From positions 6,437,001 through 6,501,000 of the forward strand of contig NZ_LT859959.1 in assembly GCF_900176205.1 (NCBI RefSeq): 64,000 nt of DNA. The letters run 5' to 3'. The notes below the pieces were generated by a model. The model saw only the letters and a program-made list of their open reading frames with translations, made no database searches and was not told where the DNA came from. This stretch comes from Bradyrhizobium sp. ORS 285 (lineage in GTDB: Bacteria; Pseudomonadota; Alphaproteobacteria; Rhizobiales; Xanthobacteraceae). Both the position numbers and the translations under genes were made by a program. How positions within the stretch are numbered: position 1 is the stretch's first letter; each line of letters starts with the position of its first letter. Shown here piece by piece: positions 17,670 through 25,614 of this stretch.

Positions 17670-19235
17670 TCATTCAGGGGCGGCTGTCGCAACCGCCCGC
17701 GCCGTCCGCTTCGGCGCGCTCTGAAGCTGGGCTCGCGCCGCTGGCTGCGGCGCGGCGGACGCCGCGTCAACGCTGCGGACGGGGGCGGGCTTTGCGCGCG
17801 GCCGGGCACCAACCGCTCCGGTCCGTCCCAGCTCTCCCGCCCGGATGATGCCCCACGGCCCCGCATTGGCCGGAGACGGCGAAGGGCCCGCACCGGCTCG
17901 CTTCGCGCGCTGGGTCCGCGGCAGCTCGGCACGCGGCGCCGGGGCGGCTTCCGCAGGCGCCTCCACGCGGGACGTGACCTCCAGTGCGACGGGCTGGACC
18001 TGCGCCCCGACCAGGAGCGCCGGCTCGAGTGCAACGGCCGGAGCGACCGGCGCAAGCGACGCGGCTTCCGGCGCGGTTGCGTTCACGATCGGCTCGTCGG
18101 GCAAGGTCACGAGAGCCGGAGCGAGGACCGCAGCAGCTTCGCGCGGCGCGTCGGTGGTATCGTCGGCCAGCCCGAAAAACAGATGGCTCGGCAGCAGACA
18201 CCCCGCCACCGCCAAGGCGACGGCCACGCTCGGACCAAGCGCGGCCTTCATGGACAGGGCCGGGGCCGGCAGCGCGTTGCCGGCGCGCTTGGCGATGTCG
18301 ACAGTGGCGACCGCAATGAAGGCCGCAAGACCGAGGCTGCCGCCGACCATCGGCAGGACCGTCGATGCCTGCACCAGAACCACCGCGAGGGTCAGCGCGG
18401 CCACGATCGGCTGCAGCAATCCGGACAGCCGCTGCGGCGACGACATGCCGAGGAAACAACCTGCATAGTAGGCGTCGACGAGACAGCGCTGGTCCGGCCA
18501 AAGCGCCTGCATGATCGCCATGCCGGCAAACGCCAGCGTGGCCGAGACGAAGGTGCGCGCTGCCCGCCCCGCGTCGGCGACATGCGGAAGCCGCTGGATG
18601 AAAAGGGTCAGGAACGTGCCGGCGAGACAGGCCGCCAGAATCGCGAGCGAGCCGTCAAGCTCCTGGTCGAACTGAGTGAGATGCCTCAGATGCAGCGTGT
18701 CGCCTTGCCCGGCGAGCCACGGCCCGAGCGTGACGAACAGCAGCGATCCGAACGCCGCCAGCACGCCCAATCGTCCGCCATAGCCTTCCAGCAGCACGAC
18801 ACGCCGCCGGATTTCGATCGCGGTGAAGATGCAGAACAGCAGGCCACAGAAGATCGACAGCAGATAAAGCGACGATTCCTGCGGCAGTCCGGTGCGAGCG
18901 ACGCTGTCGCTGAGCTGTGCGATCGGCGTCATGCCGCTGAAGCTGCCGCCATAGACCGAAGAGGAAAATGTGATCGCGGCGAGATTGCCGGGAGACGCAA
19001 TGACCAGGCCGGCGCACAGCACGACCGTCACCGCCGCCGAGGCGAGCGCGGGCGGCAAGCCCAACGCGCTCAGATGCAGCGTCGCGAAACAGCCGAGACA
19101 GGCGCCCGCAAAGGACACCAGGAGTGCGACAGAGAGATCGTAACGCCGCGCGTGCGGACGCGGCTCGAACAGGACCGGCAGGCCTGTTCGCCATGGCGCG
19201 GAGTCACATGGTGCGGACTCAGAAGCCTGCTGCAT
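17670..19235 (-). CDS. Multi-pass membrane protein, tandem paralogue 2
   Basis: A protein of about 521 residues that I do not recognise. Roughly ten hydrophobic helices fill residues 30-350, followed by an Ala/Pro-rich, probably disordered tail of about 150 residues with basic patches (ELPRTQRAKRAGAGP). It shares distinctive segments with the next upstream gene: SSVYGGSFSGMTP, EGYGGRLGVLAAF and DAYYAGCFLGMSSPQRL, plus TLHLSALGLPP near the first helix. The start used is ATG 19235, preceded by a G-rich stretch. The two genes are 167 bp apart on one strand and probably arose by duplication. An open frame continues far upstream, but there it only shadows the neighbour. Confidence 0.65.
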   Translation of the reverse strand: MQQASESAPCDSAPWRTGLPVLFEPRPHARRYDLSVALLVSFAGACLGCFATLHLSALGLPPALASAAVTVVLCAGLVIASPGNLAAITFSSSVYGGSFSGMTPIAQLSDSVARTGLPQESSLYLLSIFCGLLFCIFTAIEIRRRVVLLEGYGGRLGVLAAFGSLLFVTLGPWLAGQGDTLHLRHLTQFDQELDGSLAILAACLAGTFLTLFIQRLPHVADAGRAARTFVSATLAFAGMAIMQALWPDQRCLVDAYYAGCFLGMSSPQRLSGLLQPIVAALTLAVVLVQASTVLPMVGGSLGLAAFIAVATVDIAKRAGNALPAPALSMKAALGPSVAVALAVAGCLLPSHLFFGLADDTTDAPREAAAVLAPALVTLPDEPIVNATAPEAASLAPVAPAVALEPALLVGAQVQPVALEVTSRVEAPAEAAPAPRAELPRTQRAKRAGAGPSPSPANAGPWGIIRAGELGRTGAVGARPRAKPAPVRSVDAASAAPQPAARAQLQSAPKRTARAVATAAPE

Positions 19236-19402
19236 CAACGAACCACCCCCCGTGTGGATCGACCGGGGCCCCGATCTCGCCGTCACCGCCGGACGAGACC
19301 CCTCAGCACCGCTTTGTGCACGATGAAGTGAAAACATGGCGAAACACGAGCGGCCGTGTGGCCGCGGCGCGTTATCGCCGCAAAAAGGCTCACGCTCTGC
19401 CG

Positions 19403-20887
19403 TCACGGCCCCGCGAATGTGGACGGATCGGGCGTCCACTCCGGCGCAGGCTGCACATCCTGGCGAGCCATGATGCGCGGCCGCGGGGCCACGCGTGGGA
19501 CCACGCGCGCCTGGCTGCGCTTGGGCAGCATCGCCGGCACCGCACCCGCCTGGCCATAGCGGTCGACACGCCGCTGCGGCTCCGAGGACATCGGCAGGGG
19601 CGCGACGGCGCTGGGTTCCCCGGACCGGCCTCCGCCGTCCGGCCGCAGGATCTGCATCGGAAGCTCCGGCACGCCAGCGTTGGCCAACGGAGCGTCGGGC
19701 AGAGCGCCCTCTTCTCTTGCGTGGTCGACCGGTGGCGACTGGGGCGCGGGCGGCGCAACCGACAGCGGTGAAGCGGCCGGCTCGACGCGCGGCTGTTCGA
19801 ACAGCAGCTCGCTCGACATCAGCATCGCGGCGATGGCCAGCGCGGCGAGAACACCTCGCGTCCACGCGATCATGGTCTGCCGCGGCGATTCTCCGGCTTC
19901 GATGAACAGCCGCACGCCGGCGTCGACGAACAACACCGAGACGAAGGCGACATAGCCGAGGCTGCCGCCGACCGCGGGAAGGATCGGCGCGGTGAGCATG
20001 AGCAGAGCCGCGAGCAGGACCGCCGCCGCCATCGCCTGCAGCAGGCTGCGCAGCCGGCGCGACGACGACATGCCGAGGAAGCAGCCGGCATAATAGGCGT
20101 CGAGCTCGGAGGCGTTGTTGGGCACGAATTGCAGCAGCAGCACAAGGCCGGCGAACGCCACCGTCGCCGCGACGAAGATGCGCACCGCGCGCCGCGATCC
20201 CGCGACCGGTGCCCAGCGCAGCGCCGCCATGGTCGCCAGCATGCCCACCGTGCACAGCAGGAAGGTGATCGCGGCCGCGACGAAGCCGAGCTCCGGCACC
20301 GGCCGGCGTGCGATCGGAAACAGCTCGCCCTCCGGGCCGAGCATCGGCGCCAGGCCGACGAACAGGAAGGAGGCGACAGCCGCGAGCGCGCCGAGCCGTC
20401 CGCCATAGCCGCGCGCCAGCCCGCCGCGCAGCCACAGATCGAGCGCACAGGCGAGACAGAACATCAGGCCGCAGAACAGCGAGAGCAGAACGAAGGCCGC
20501 ATCGAGCGGCAGGCCGGCGCGGATGACGCTGGCATTCAGCAGCACCACCGGGGTCATGCCGACGAAGCTGCCGCCATAGGCCGATGAGAAGAACGTGCCG
20601 GGCACGAGGTCCGCCGTCCGCGTCAGGATCAGCGAGGCGCATAGCAGCAGCGCGGCCGCTGCCGAGGCGACCAGCGGCGACAGGCCGGAGGCGCTGAGAT
20701 GCAGCGTCATCAGGCAGCCGAGGAAGGCGGCGATCAAGGAAGCCAGCGGCGGACAGCCGAGCTGAAACAGCTCCGAGCCGTAAAAGGGGATGGGCCGGCT
20801 CAGCTGCCGTGTGCGCCACATGTGTGGATCGAACGCACGCTGCGCCTGCGACCCACGCGACCGATGTCCCGCCGTCCCGCGATTCAT
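19403..20887 (-). CDS. Multi-pass membrane protein, tandem paralogue 1
   Basis: A 494-residue homologue of the gene just downstream. It has around ten hydrophobic helices (for example FQLGCPPLASLIAAFLGCL) and a proline-rich C-terminal tail. The shared motifs here read SSAYGGSFVGMTP, RGYGGRLGALAAV and DAYYAGCFLGMSSSRRL. I cannot place the family. The glycine-rich SYGGSF-type loops and matched helices suggest a transporter or channel-like core, which is inference. The start ATG 20887 has GAGG about seven bases upstream. The preceding 200 bases are AT-richer and probably hold the promoter. Confidence 0.65.
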   Translation of the reverse strand: MNRGTAGHRSRGSQAQRAFDPHMWRTRQLSRPIPFYGSELFQLGCPPLASLIAAFLGCLMTLHLSASGLSPLVASAAAALLLCASLILTRTADLVPGTFFSSAYGGSFVGMTPVVLLNASVIRAGLPLDAAFVLLSLFCGLMFCLACALDLWLRGGLARGYGGRLGALAAVASFLFVGLAPMLGPEGELFPIARRPVPELGFVAAAITFLLCTVGMLATMAALRWAPVAGSRRAVRIFVAATVAFAGLVLLLQFVPNNASELDAYYAGCFLGMSSSRRLRSLLQAMAAAVLLAALLMLTAPILPAVGGSLGYVAFVSVLFVDAGVRLFIEAGESPRQTMIAWTRGVLAALAIAAMLMSSELLFEQPRVEPAASPLSVAPPAPQSPPVDHAREEGALPDAPLANAGVPELPMQILRPDGGGRSGEPSAVAPLPMSSEPQRRVDRYGQAGAVPAMLPKRSQARVVPRVAPRPRIMARQDVQPAPEWTPDPSTFAGP

Positions 20888-21152
20888 TCCAACACCTCAT
20901 CGGGCGCAACCCTGGGCCCGTCCCGCCTATGATACCTCTAGCGGTTGTACACACGCTGCATCCCTGCATTTGCGTGTGCTCGATTAATGCACTGCAATGC
21001 AGCGTTGTGAAGACGTTTGGTTCCATTGCTGGAAAGAAACAATTCCGTAACCTTAACGGCGGTCGGATCGCCGTAATATCAATGACATGGACATGGCATG
21101 GTCGGGCGCAGACGCCGCTTGCCCGAAGTCGTGTTTAACGGCAACATCCGGC

Positions 21153-21725
21153 ATGCTCACGCCCACGTTGCATACCGCGCGCCTGGTCCTGCGTTCGCTG
21201 GCGCTCAGCGACGCCCCCGCGATCCAGCGCCATTTCGACAATTGGAACATCGTCCGCAACCTCGCGGCCACCGTGCCGTGGCCCTATCCGCCCGACGGCG
21301 CGGAGACCTTCGTCAGGCTGCAGCTCGACAGGATCGCGGCCGGCGAGGAGATCTACCAATGGGTGCTGGTGCTGCGCGACGGTGACGGCGAGGCCATCGG
21401 CAACATCCACTTCCGGCCGCGCCTGCAGTCGGCGAAGGGCCATCGCGGCTTCTGGCTCGCCGAGCCGTATTGGAATCGCGGGCTGATGAGCGAGGCGATC
21501 GGGGCGGTGAACGACTTCGCCTTCGGCCCGCTCGGTCTCGATCAGTTCACCGTCTGCAACGTCGCGAGCAACGTGGCCTCGCGCCGGGTCAAGCAGAAGA
21601 CCGGCGCGGAGTTCACGGGCTTCATCACGCTCGCGCACCACAATGGCGAGACGCGATCCGAGCAATGGGTGGTGCGGCGGGAGACGTGGCTGCAAGGCCG
21701 GCGCGATCGCGCCACTCCCGCCTGA
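21153..21725 (+). CDS. GNAT-family N-acetyltransferase (RimJ/RimL-like)
   Basis: A protein of about 190 residues with the pattern TLHTARLVLRSLALSDAPAI at the N-terminus and GFWLAEPYWNRGLMSEAI (the acetyl-CoA-binding motif A region) near residue 110, as in RimJ/RimL protein or small-molecule acetyltransferases. The acceptor is unknown. ATG 21153 is preferred because the family consensus begins there; an ATG at 21087 would add 22 residues of unlikely sequence. It converges with the hydrolase gene, with nine bases between their stops. Confidence 0.85.
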   Translation: MLTPTLHTARLVLRSLALSDAPAIQRHFDNWNIVRNLAATVPWPYPPDGAETFVRLQLDRIAAGEEIYQWVLVLRDGDGEAIGNIHFRPRLQSAKGHRGFWLAEPYWNRGLMSEAIGAVNDFAFGPLGLDQFTVCNVASNVASRRVKQKTGAEFTGFITLAHHNGETRSEQWVVRRETWLQGRRDRATPA

Positions 21726-21734
21726 ACCACAGCG

Positions 21735-22784
21735 CTACGCCTCCGCCACCACGTCGATCACCGCCTGCGCAAAAGCCTGCGGCGCTTCCTGCGGCAGATT
21801 GTGGCCGATGCCCCCGGTGACGAGGCGATGCTCATAGCGGCCGGTGAACTTCTTGGCATAGGCCTCCGGTGCCGGATGCGGTGCGCCGTTCGCGTCGCCC
21901 TCCATCGTGATGGTCGGGACCGCAATCGTGGGGAAGGTCGCGAGCTTCGCCTCCAGCGCATCATACTTCGACTCGCCCTGCGCGAGCCCGAGGCGCCAGC
22001 GATAATTGTGCACGACGATGTCGACATGATCCGGATTGTCGAAGGCGGCAGCGCTGCGCGCGAAGGTCGCGTCGTCGAACGCCCATTTCGGCGACGCGGT
22101 CTGCCAGATCAGCCGCGCGAAGTCGCGCCGGTTCTTGTCATAGCCATCGCGGCCGCGCTCGGTGGCGAAATAGAACTGGTACCACCATTGCAGCTCGGCG
22201 GCCGGCGGCAGCGGCTGGCGGCCGGCCTGCTGGCTGCCGATCAGATAGCCGCTGACCGAGACCATGGCCTTGCAGCGCTCCGGCCACAGCGCGGCGATGA
22301 TGTTGGCGGTGCGTGCGCCCCAATCATAGCCGGCGAGCGTCGCGCTCTTGATGCCCAGCGCATCCATCAGCGCAATGATGTCGGCGGCGACCGCCACCGG
22401 CTGGCCGCTTCGCAAGGCGGTCGGCGACACCAGTCGCGTGGTGCCGTAGCCGCGCAGATGCGGAATGATGACGCGATGGCCGACGGCCGCCAGCGCCGGA
22501 GCAACGTCGGCGAAGCTGTGGATGTCGTAGGGCCAGCCGTGCAGCAGGATCACGACAGGACCATCGCCGGGCCCTGCTTCCGCATAGCCGATGCTGAGCT
22601 CGCCCGCGGTGACCTGCTTGATCGGACCGAGCGCCGTCGTCGTTCCCGGCTTGATCGCCGGCAACTTCGCTGAAGTGTTGACGCTCTGCGCCCCCGCACC
22701 GTTGGACCCGAGCTGAAGCGCCGCGGCGGCGGTTCCAGCCAGAGTGAGGAAGCGGCGACGGCTGGGTTGAAAGGGATCGCGCAT
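21735..22784 (-). CDS. Tat-exported alpha/beta hydrolase (epoxide-hydrolase-like)
   Basis: A 349-residue enzyme with a twin-arginine signal (SRRRFLTLAGTAAAALQLG), so it should reach the periplasm folded. The alpha/beta-hydrolase core shows the oxyanion motif LLHGWPYDIHS, the nucleophile elbow AGYDWGA with an aspartate nucleophile as in epoxide hydrolases and haloalkane dehalogenases, the acid region MEGDANGAPHP, and the catalytic histidine in GGIGHNLPQEAP. The ATG has AGGAG seven bases upstream. It runs divergently from the TPR regulator with 137 bp between the starts, so that regulator may control it. Confidence 0.87.
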   Translation of the reverse strand: MRDPFQPSRRRFLTLAGTAAAALQLGSNGAGAQSVNTSAKLPAIKPGTTTALGPIKQVTAGELSIGYAEAGPGDGPVVILLHGWPYDIHSFADVAPALAAVGHRVIIPHLRGYGTTRLVSPTALRSGQPVAVAADIIALMDALGIKSATLAGYDWGARTANIIAALWPERCKAMVSVSGYLIGSQQAGRQPLPPAAELQWWYQFYFATERGRDGYDKNRRDFARLIWQTASPKWAFDDATFARSAAAFDNPDHVDIVVHNYRWRLGLAQGESKYDALEAKLATFPTIAVPTITMEGDANGAPHPAPEAYAKKFTGRYEHRLVTGGIGHNLPQEAPQAFAQAVIDVVAEA

Positions 22785-22921
22785 GGCAGGCTCCTGGTTG
22801 ATCTGGCGCGACCGTGCCTGATCCCACCTGCCCGCGCTTGGAGACGACATTGATTTTTCCTTGAGGCCGGCTTGATTTCGAGCCGCACCGCGTGAAGGTT
22901 GCCGAGCTCCCGAGGCGGCCG

Positions 22922-24472
22922 ATGGCAACGCATGTGCTGTATTCCTTCGAAGATTGCGTGCTGGATCCCGGCCGCCGCGAGCTGCGCCGCGGCGAGCTCC
23001 TCGTCGCGATGGAACCGCAGGTGTTCGACCTGCTCGCGTTCCTGATCAGGATGCGCGAGCGCGTGGTCAGCCGCGACGAGGTTCTCGCCGAGGTGTGGGG
23101 CGGCCGCATCGTCTCCGAGGCGACGCTGGCGAGCCGCATCAGCGCGGCGCGGAGCGCGATCGGCGACAGCGGCGAGGCGCAGCGGCTGATCCGCACCATC
23201 CCGCGCAAGGGACTACGCTTCGTCGGCGTGGTCCGCGAGGAGGCCGATGCGCGTGAAGCGCCGACGGCTCCCACGGCGCGGATCGACGGTCCGTCGATCG
23301 CGGTGCTGCCTTTCACCAATATGAGTGGCGATCCCGCCCAGGACTACTTCGCCGACGGCATGGTCGAGGACATCATCACCGCGCTCTCCCGCTGCAGCGG
23401 GCTCGCCGTGATCGCGCGCAATTCGTCCTTCACCTATAAGGGCAAGGCGATGGACATCCGCGAGGTCGGGCGCGAGCTCGGCGTCGGCTACGTGCTGGAG
23501 GGCAGCGTCCGCCGCGCCGGCGAGCGGCTGCGCATCAGCGGCCAGCTGATCGACGCCGTCTCCGGCGCGCATCTGTGGGCCGACCGCTTCGATGGCGATG
23601 TCGGGGACATGTTCGCGCTGCAGGACCGCATCACTGAGCGCGTCGTGGCCATCATCGAACCGACGCTCGAGCTCGCCGAAGGCGAGCGGCGCCGCGCATT
23701 GCCGCAGCCCGCGGCCTATGACCTGCTGCTGCGCGCCGCCAGCCTACGCGACGCGTTCACTCCGGACAGCCTGAAAGCGGCGATCGCCTGCCTCGACGAG
23801 GCGCTGGCGCTCGATCCCACTTATGCGCCGGCCATGGCCGCGCGCGCCTACGGCCAGGCGCTGCGGCATTTCCAGGGCTGGAGCGACCCCGGCGAGGACT
23901 ATCGTGATGAGGCTGTCGCGCTGGCCTGGCAGGCGACCGAGCGGGCGCCCGGCGATGCGCAGGTGCTGTGGATGGCCGCCTTCGCGATCTGGAACATGGC
24001 CGACGACATCACGCCTGCGCGCGAACTGTTCAAACGATCGCTCGCGATCAATCCGAATTCGGCGATGGCGCTCACGATGAGCGGCTGGATCGAAGCCATG
24101 GCCGGCCATCCCGCCGAAGGACGGGCGCTGGTCGAACGCGCGCTGCGCCTGAATCCGCGCGATCCGCGCGGCTGGTTCGCAGCCGGCGCGATGGCGATCT
24201 GCGCGGTCGCTGACGCGGATTTCACTGATGCGATCCACTGGGCCGAGATGGCCTTGACGCAGAACCGCCGCTTCGCCGTCGCGCTGCGCGTCCTGATCGT
24301 CGCCTTGGTGGGACGTGGCGATGTCGTCCGGGCGGCCGACATCGCGCGCCAGTTGCTCGCCGTGGAGCCTCACCTCTCCGTCTCAGGGTTCCTGAATCGG
24401 ATCCCATTTCCAGTTCCGGCCATGGCTACAACCTACGCGGAAGCGCTGCGTGCCGCGGGTGTCCCCGGCTGA
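22922..24472 (+). CDS. CadC-like winged-helix regulator with TolB-like and TPR regions
   Basis: A protein of about 516 residues. Residues 1-100 form an OmpR/CadC-type winged helix (LLVAMEPQVFDLLAFLI ... TIPRKGLRFVGVV). Residues about 120-250 match the TolB-like N-terminal domain often seen in adenylate-cyclase-type regulators (SIAVLPFTNMSGDPAQDYFA, LGVGYVLEGSVRRAGERLRI). The rest are tetratricopeptide-like repeats (about 290-480). No membrane helix is visible between the domains, so it is probably a soluble one-component DNA-binding protein with a protein- or ligand-binding TPR sensor. ATG 22922 (MATHVLYSFEDCVLD) is preferred over 22892. It is divergent from the Tat hydrolase. Confidence 0.85.
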   Translation: MATHVLYSFEDCVLDPGRRELRRGELLVAMEPQVFDLLAFLIRMRERVVSRDEVLAEVWGGRIVSEATLASRISAARSAIGDSGEAQRLIRTIPRKGLRFVGVVREEADAREAPTAPTARIDGPSIAVLPFTNMSGDPAQDYFADGMVEDIITALSRCSGLAVIARNSSFTYKGKAMDIREVGRELGVGYVLEGSVRRAGERLRISGQLIDAVSGAHLWADRFDGDVGDMFALQDRITERVVAIIEPTLELAEGERRRALPQPAAYDLLLRAASLRDAFTPDSLKAAIACLDEALALDPTYAPAMAARAYGQALRHFQGWSDPGEDYRDEAVALAWQATERAPGDAQVLWMAAFAIWNMADDITPARELFKRSLAINPNSAMALTMSGWIEAMAGHPAEGRALVERALRLNPRDPRGWFAAGAMAICAVADADFTDAIHWAEMALTQNRRFAVALRVLIVALVGRGDVVRAADIARQLLAVEPHLSVSGFLNRIPFPVPAMATTYAEALRAAGVPG

Positions 24473-24634
24473 GTCCGATTGCGTGCAGAGGAACACGCTT
24501 CAACTGTGAATTCTGCCAGTTTCTGGGAAGTCGAGACACTTGGAGGAGCGTCGTTCACACTACCTTAGGTTCCACTCCGTAGTTTCGCGGACATTACCCG
24601 GGAGCCGAGAAACGGCGCATTGCGGAGGGGATGA

Positions 24635-24805
24635 ATGAAGGCATTGCTTCTCAAATTTTACGAAGACGAATCCGGCGCAACCGCCATCGAATACGGGCTG
24701 ATCGCCGCGGGCATCGCCCTTGCGATCATCACCATTCTCAACAAGCTCGGACTGACCCTCGAGGGCATCTTCACGACGCTGACAACAAAACTGAATGGTG
24801 GCTGA
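24635..24805 (+). CDS. flp: Flp/Fap-type type IVb pilin, orphan
   Basis: A 56-residue prepilin. The short leader MKALLLKFYEDESG ends at glycine, followed by ATAIEYGLIAAGIALAIITI, giving the Flp hallmark of Glu5-Tyr6 after the cleavage site and a hydrophobic helix for polymerisation. GGAGGGG six bases upstream of the ATG supports the start. It should be cleaved by a TadV/CpaA-type peptidase and built into Tad pili. No cpa/tad genes occur within this window, so it depends on a remote locus. A strong terminator follows 65 bp after the stop. Confidence 0.9.
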   Translation: MKALLLKFYEDESGATAIEYGLIAAGIALAIITILNKLGLTLEGIFTTLTTKLNGG

Positions 24806-24869
24806 TCCATCGAATTGTCTGGAATGGCGTTCTCAGGGCTGGAGCAATCCGGTCGCCATGGTCGGACGG

Positions 24870-24901
24870 GGCCGGGCTCTCAAGCCCGGCCTTTTGCTTT
24901 T
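24870..24901 (+). terminator. Rho-independent terminator after flp
   Basis: The stem GGCCGGGCT (24870-24878) pairs with AGCCCGGCC (24883-24891) around a short loop and is followed by TTTTGCTTTT. It ends the pilin transcript and may also shield the convergent gene on the minus strand. Confidence 0.85.
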
Positions 24902-24928
24902 GCACGCGTCGATGAAAGTGCCCGCGGC

Positions 24929-25333
24929 TCAATGCGCCATGCTGCGCCCGGCCTCCTCGCAGGCGCTCATGCAACGCCGGCAGGACTCGGCGCAGATCCG
25001 GCAATGCGCATGCATGCCGGCGTGCTTCTCGCATTCCTCCGCGCAGAGACGGCAGGCTGCGGCGCAGGCGTCGAGCATGCGGCGGATCATCTCCTGATCC
25101 GAGCCCGTCCGCCGCGTCGCAATGCGACCGGTGATGTTGCAGACGTCGGCGCAATCGAGATTGAGACGGATGCATTGCGTGAGCTTCGCGACGCTCTCCT
25201 CGCCGAGACAGGCATCCGCGCAGGACGTGCAGGTCTGGGCGCAGGAGTAGCACTCCTCGATGCAGCGGACGAGCGCATCATTGACTTGGCCGCGGACGTG
25301 CGGATGGGTTTCGATCATCTGTTGGGCGTGCAT
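24929..25333 (-). CDS. Cys-rich four-helix-bundle copper storage protein (Csp3-like)
   Basis: A 134-residue cytosolic protein with no signal peptide and regularly spaced cysteines in CxxxC and CxxC patterns along predicted helices: RCIEECYSCAQTCTSCADAC, LNLDCADVC, CAAACRLCAEECEKH, CRICAESCRRC. This matches the Csp/DUF326 family, whose helix bundles bind many Cu(I) ions; absence of a Tat signal points to the cytosolic Csp3 type. ATG 25333 has GGAG six bases upstream. It lies near a copper amine oxidase gene, which needs copper, but the two are separate transcription units. Confidence 0.88.
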   Translation of the reverse strand: MHAQQMIETHPHVRGQVNDALVRCIEECYSCAQTCTSCADACLGEESVAKLTQCIRLNLDCADVCNITGRIATRRTGSDQEMIRRMLDACAAACRLCAEECEKHAGMHAHCRICAESCRRCMSACEEAGRSMAH

Positions 25334-25614
25334 GGGTGACTCCAAGCGAGCTGGCCCCCGTGCGCGTCAATGACGATCGGCAGAGAAGGTTCTAATCGGC
25401 GCGTCGTTCTAAAGGCGCGATCTCTGCTGCAGCGGAACGGATGTGCCGTGCTTACGTTCTCCTTTAGCATGCCGGGTGACAACCGGCCGCAATGGGGAAC
25501 GGCGGACGCAGCTGATTTTGCCGGTTTCTGGCTGCGACATCAACGTATCGGTACGCGCTGACGCCTAACCTGTTCCCGGCATGCATCTCATTCCGCCTTG
25601 CGTCGGCCGCTGTC

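Noticed and set aside
19236..21026. The upstream extension of the minus-strand membrane-protein frame, which would make a protein of 1118 residues
   Set aside because: It only shadows the paralogue at 19403-20887 in another frame; the real protein starts near 19235.
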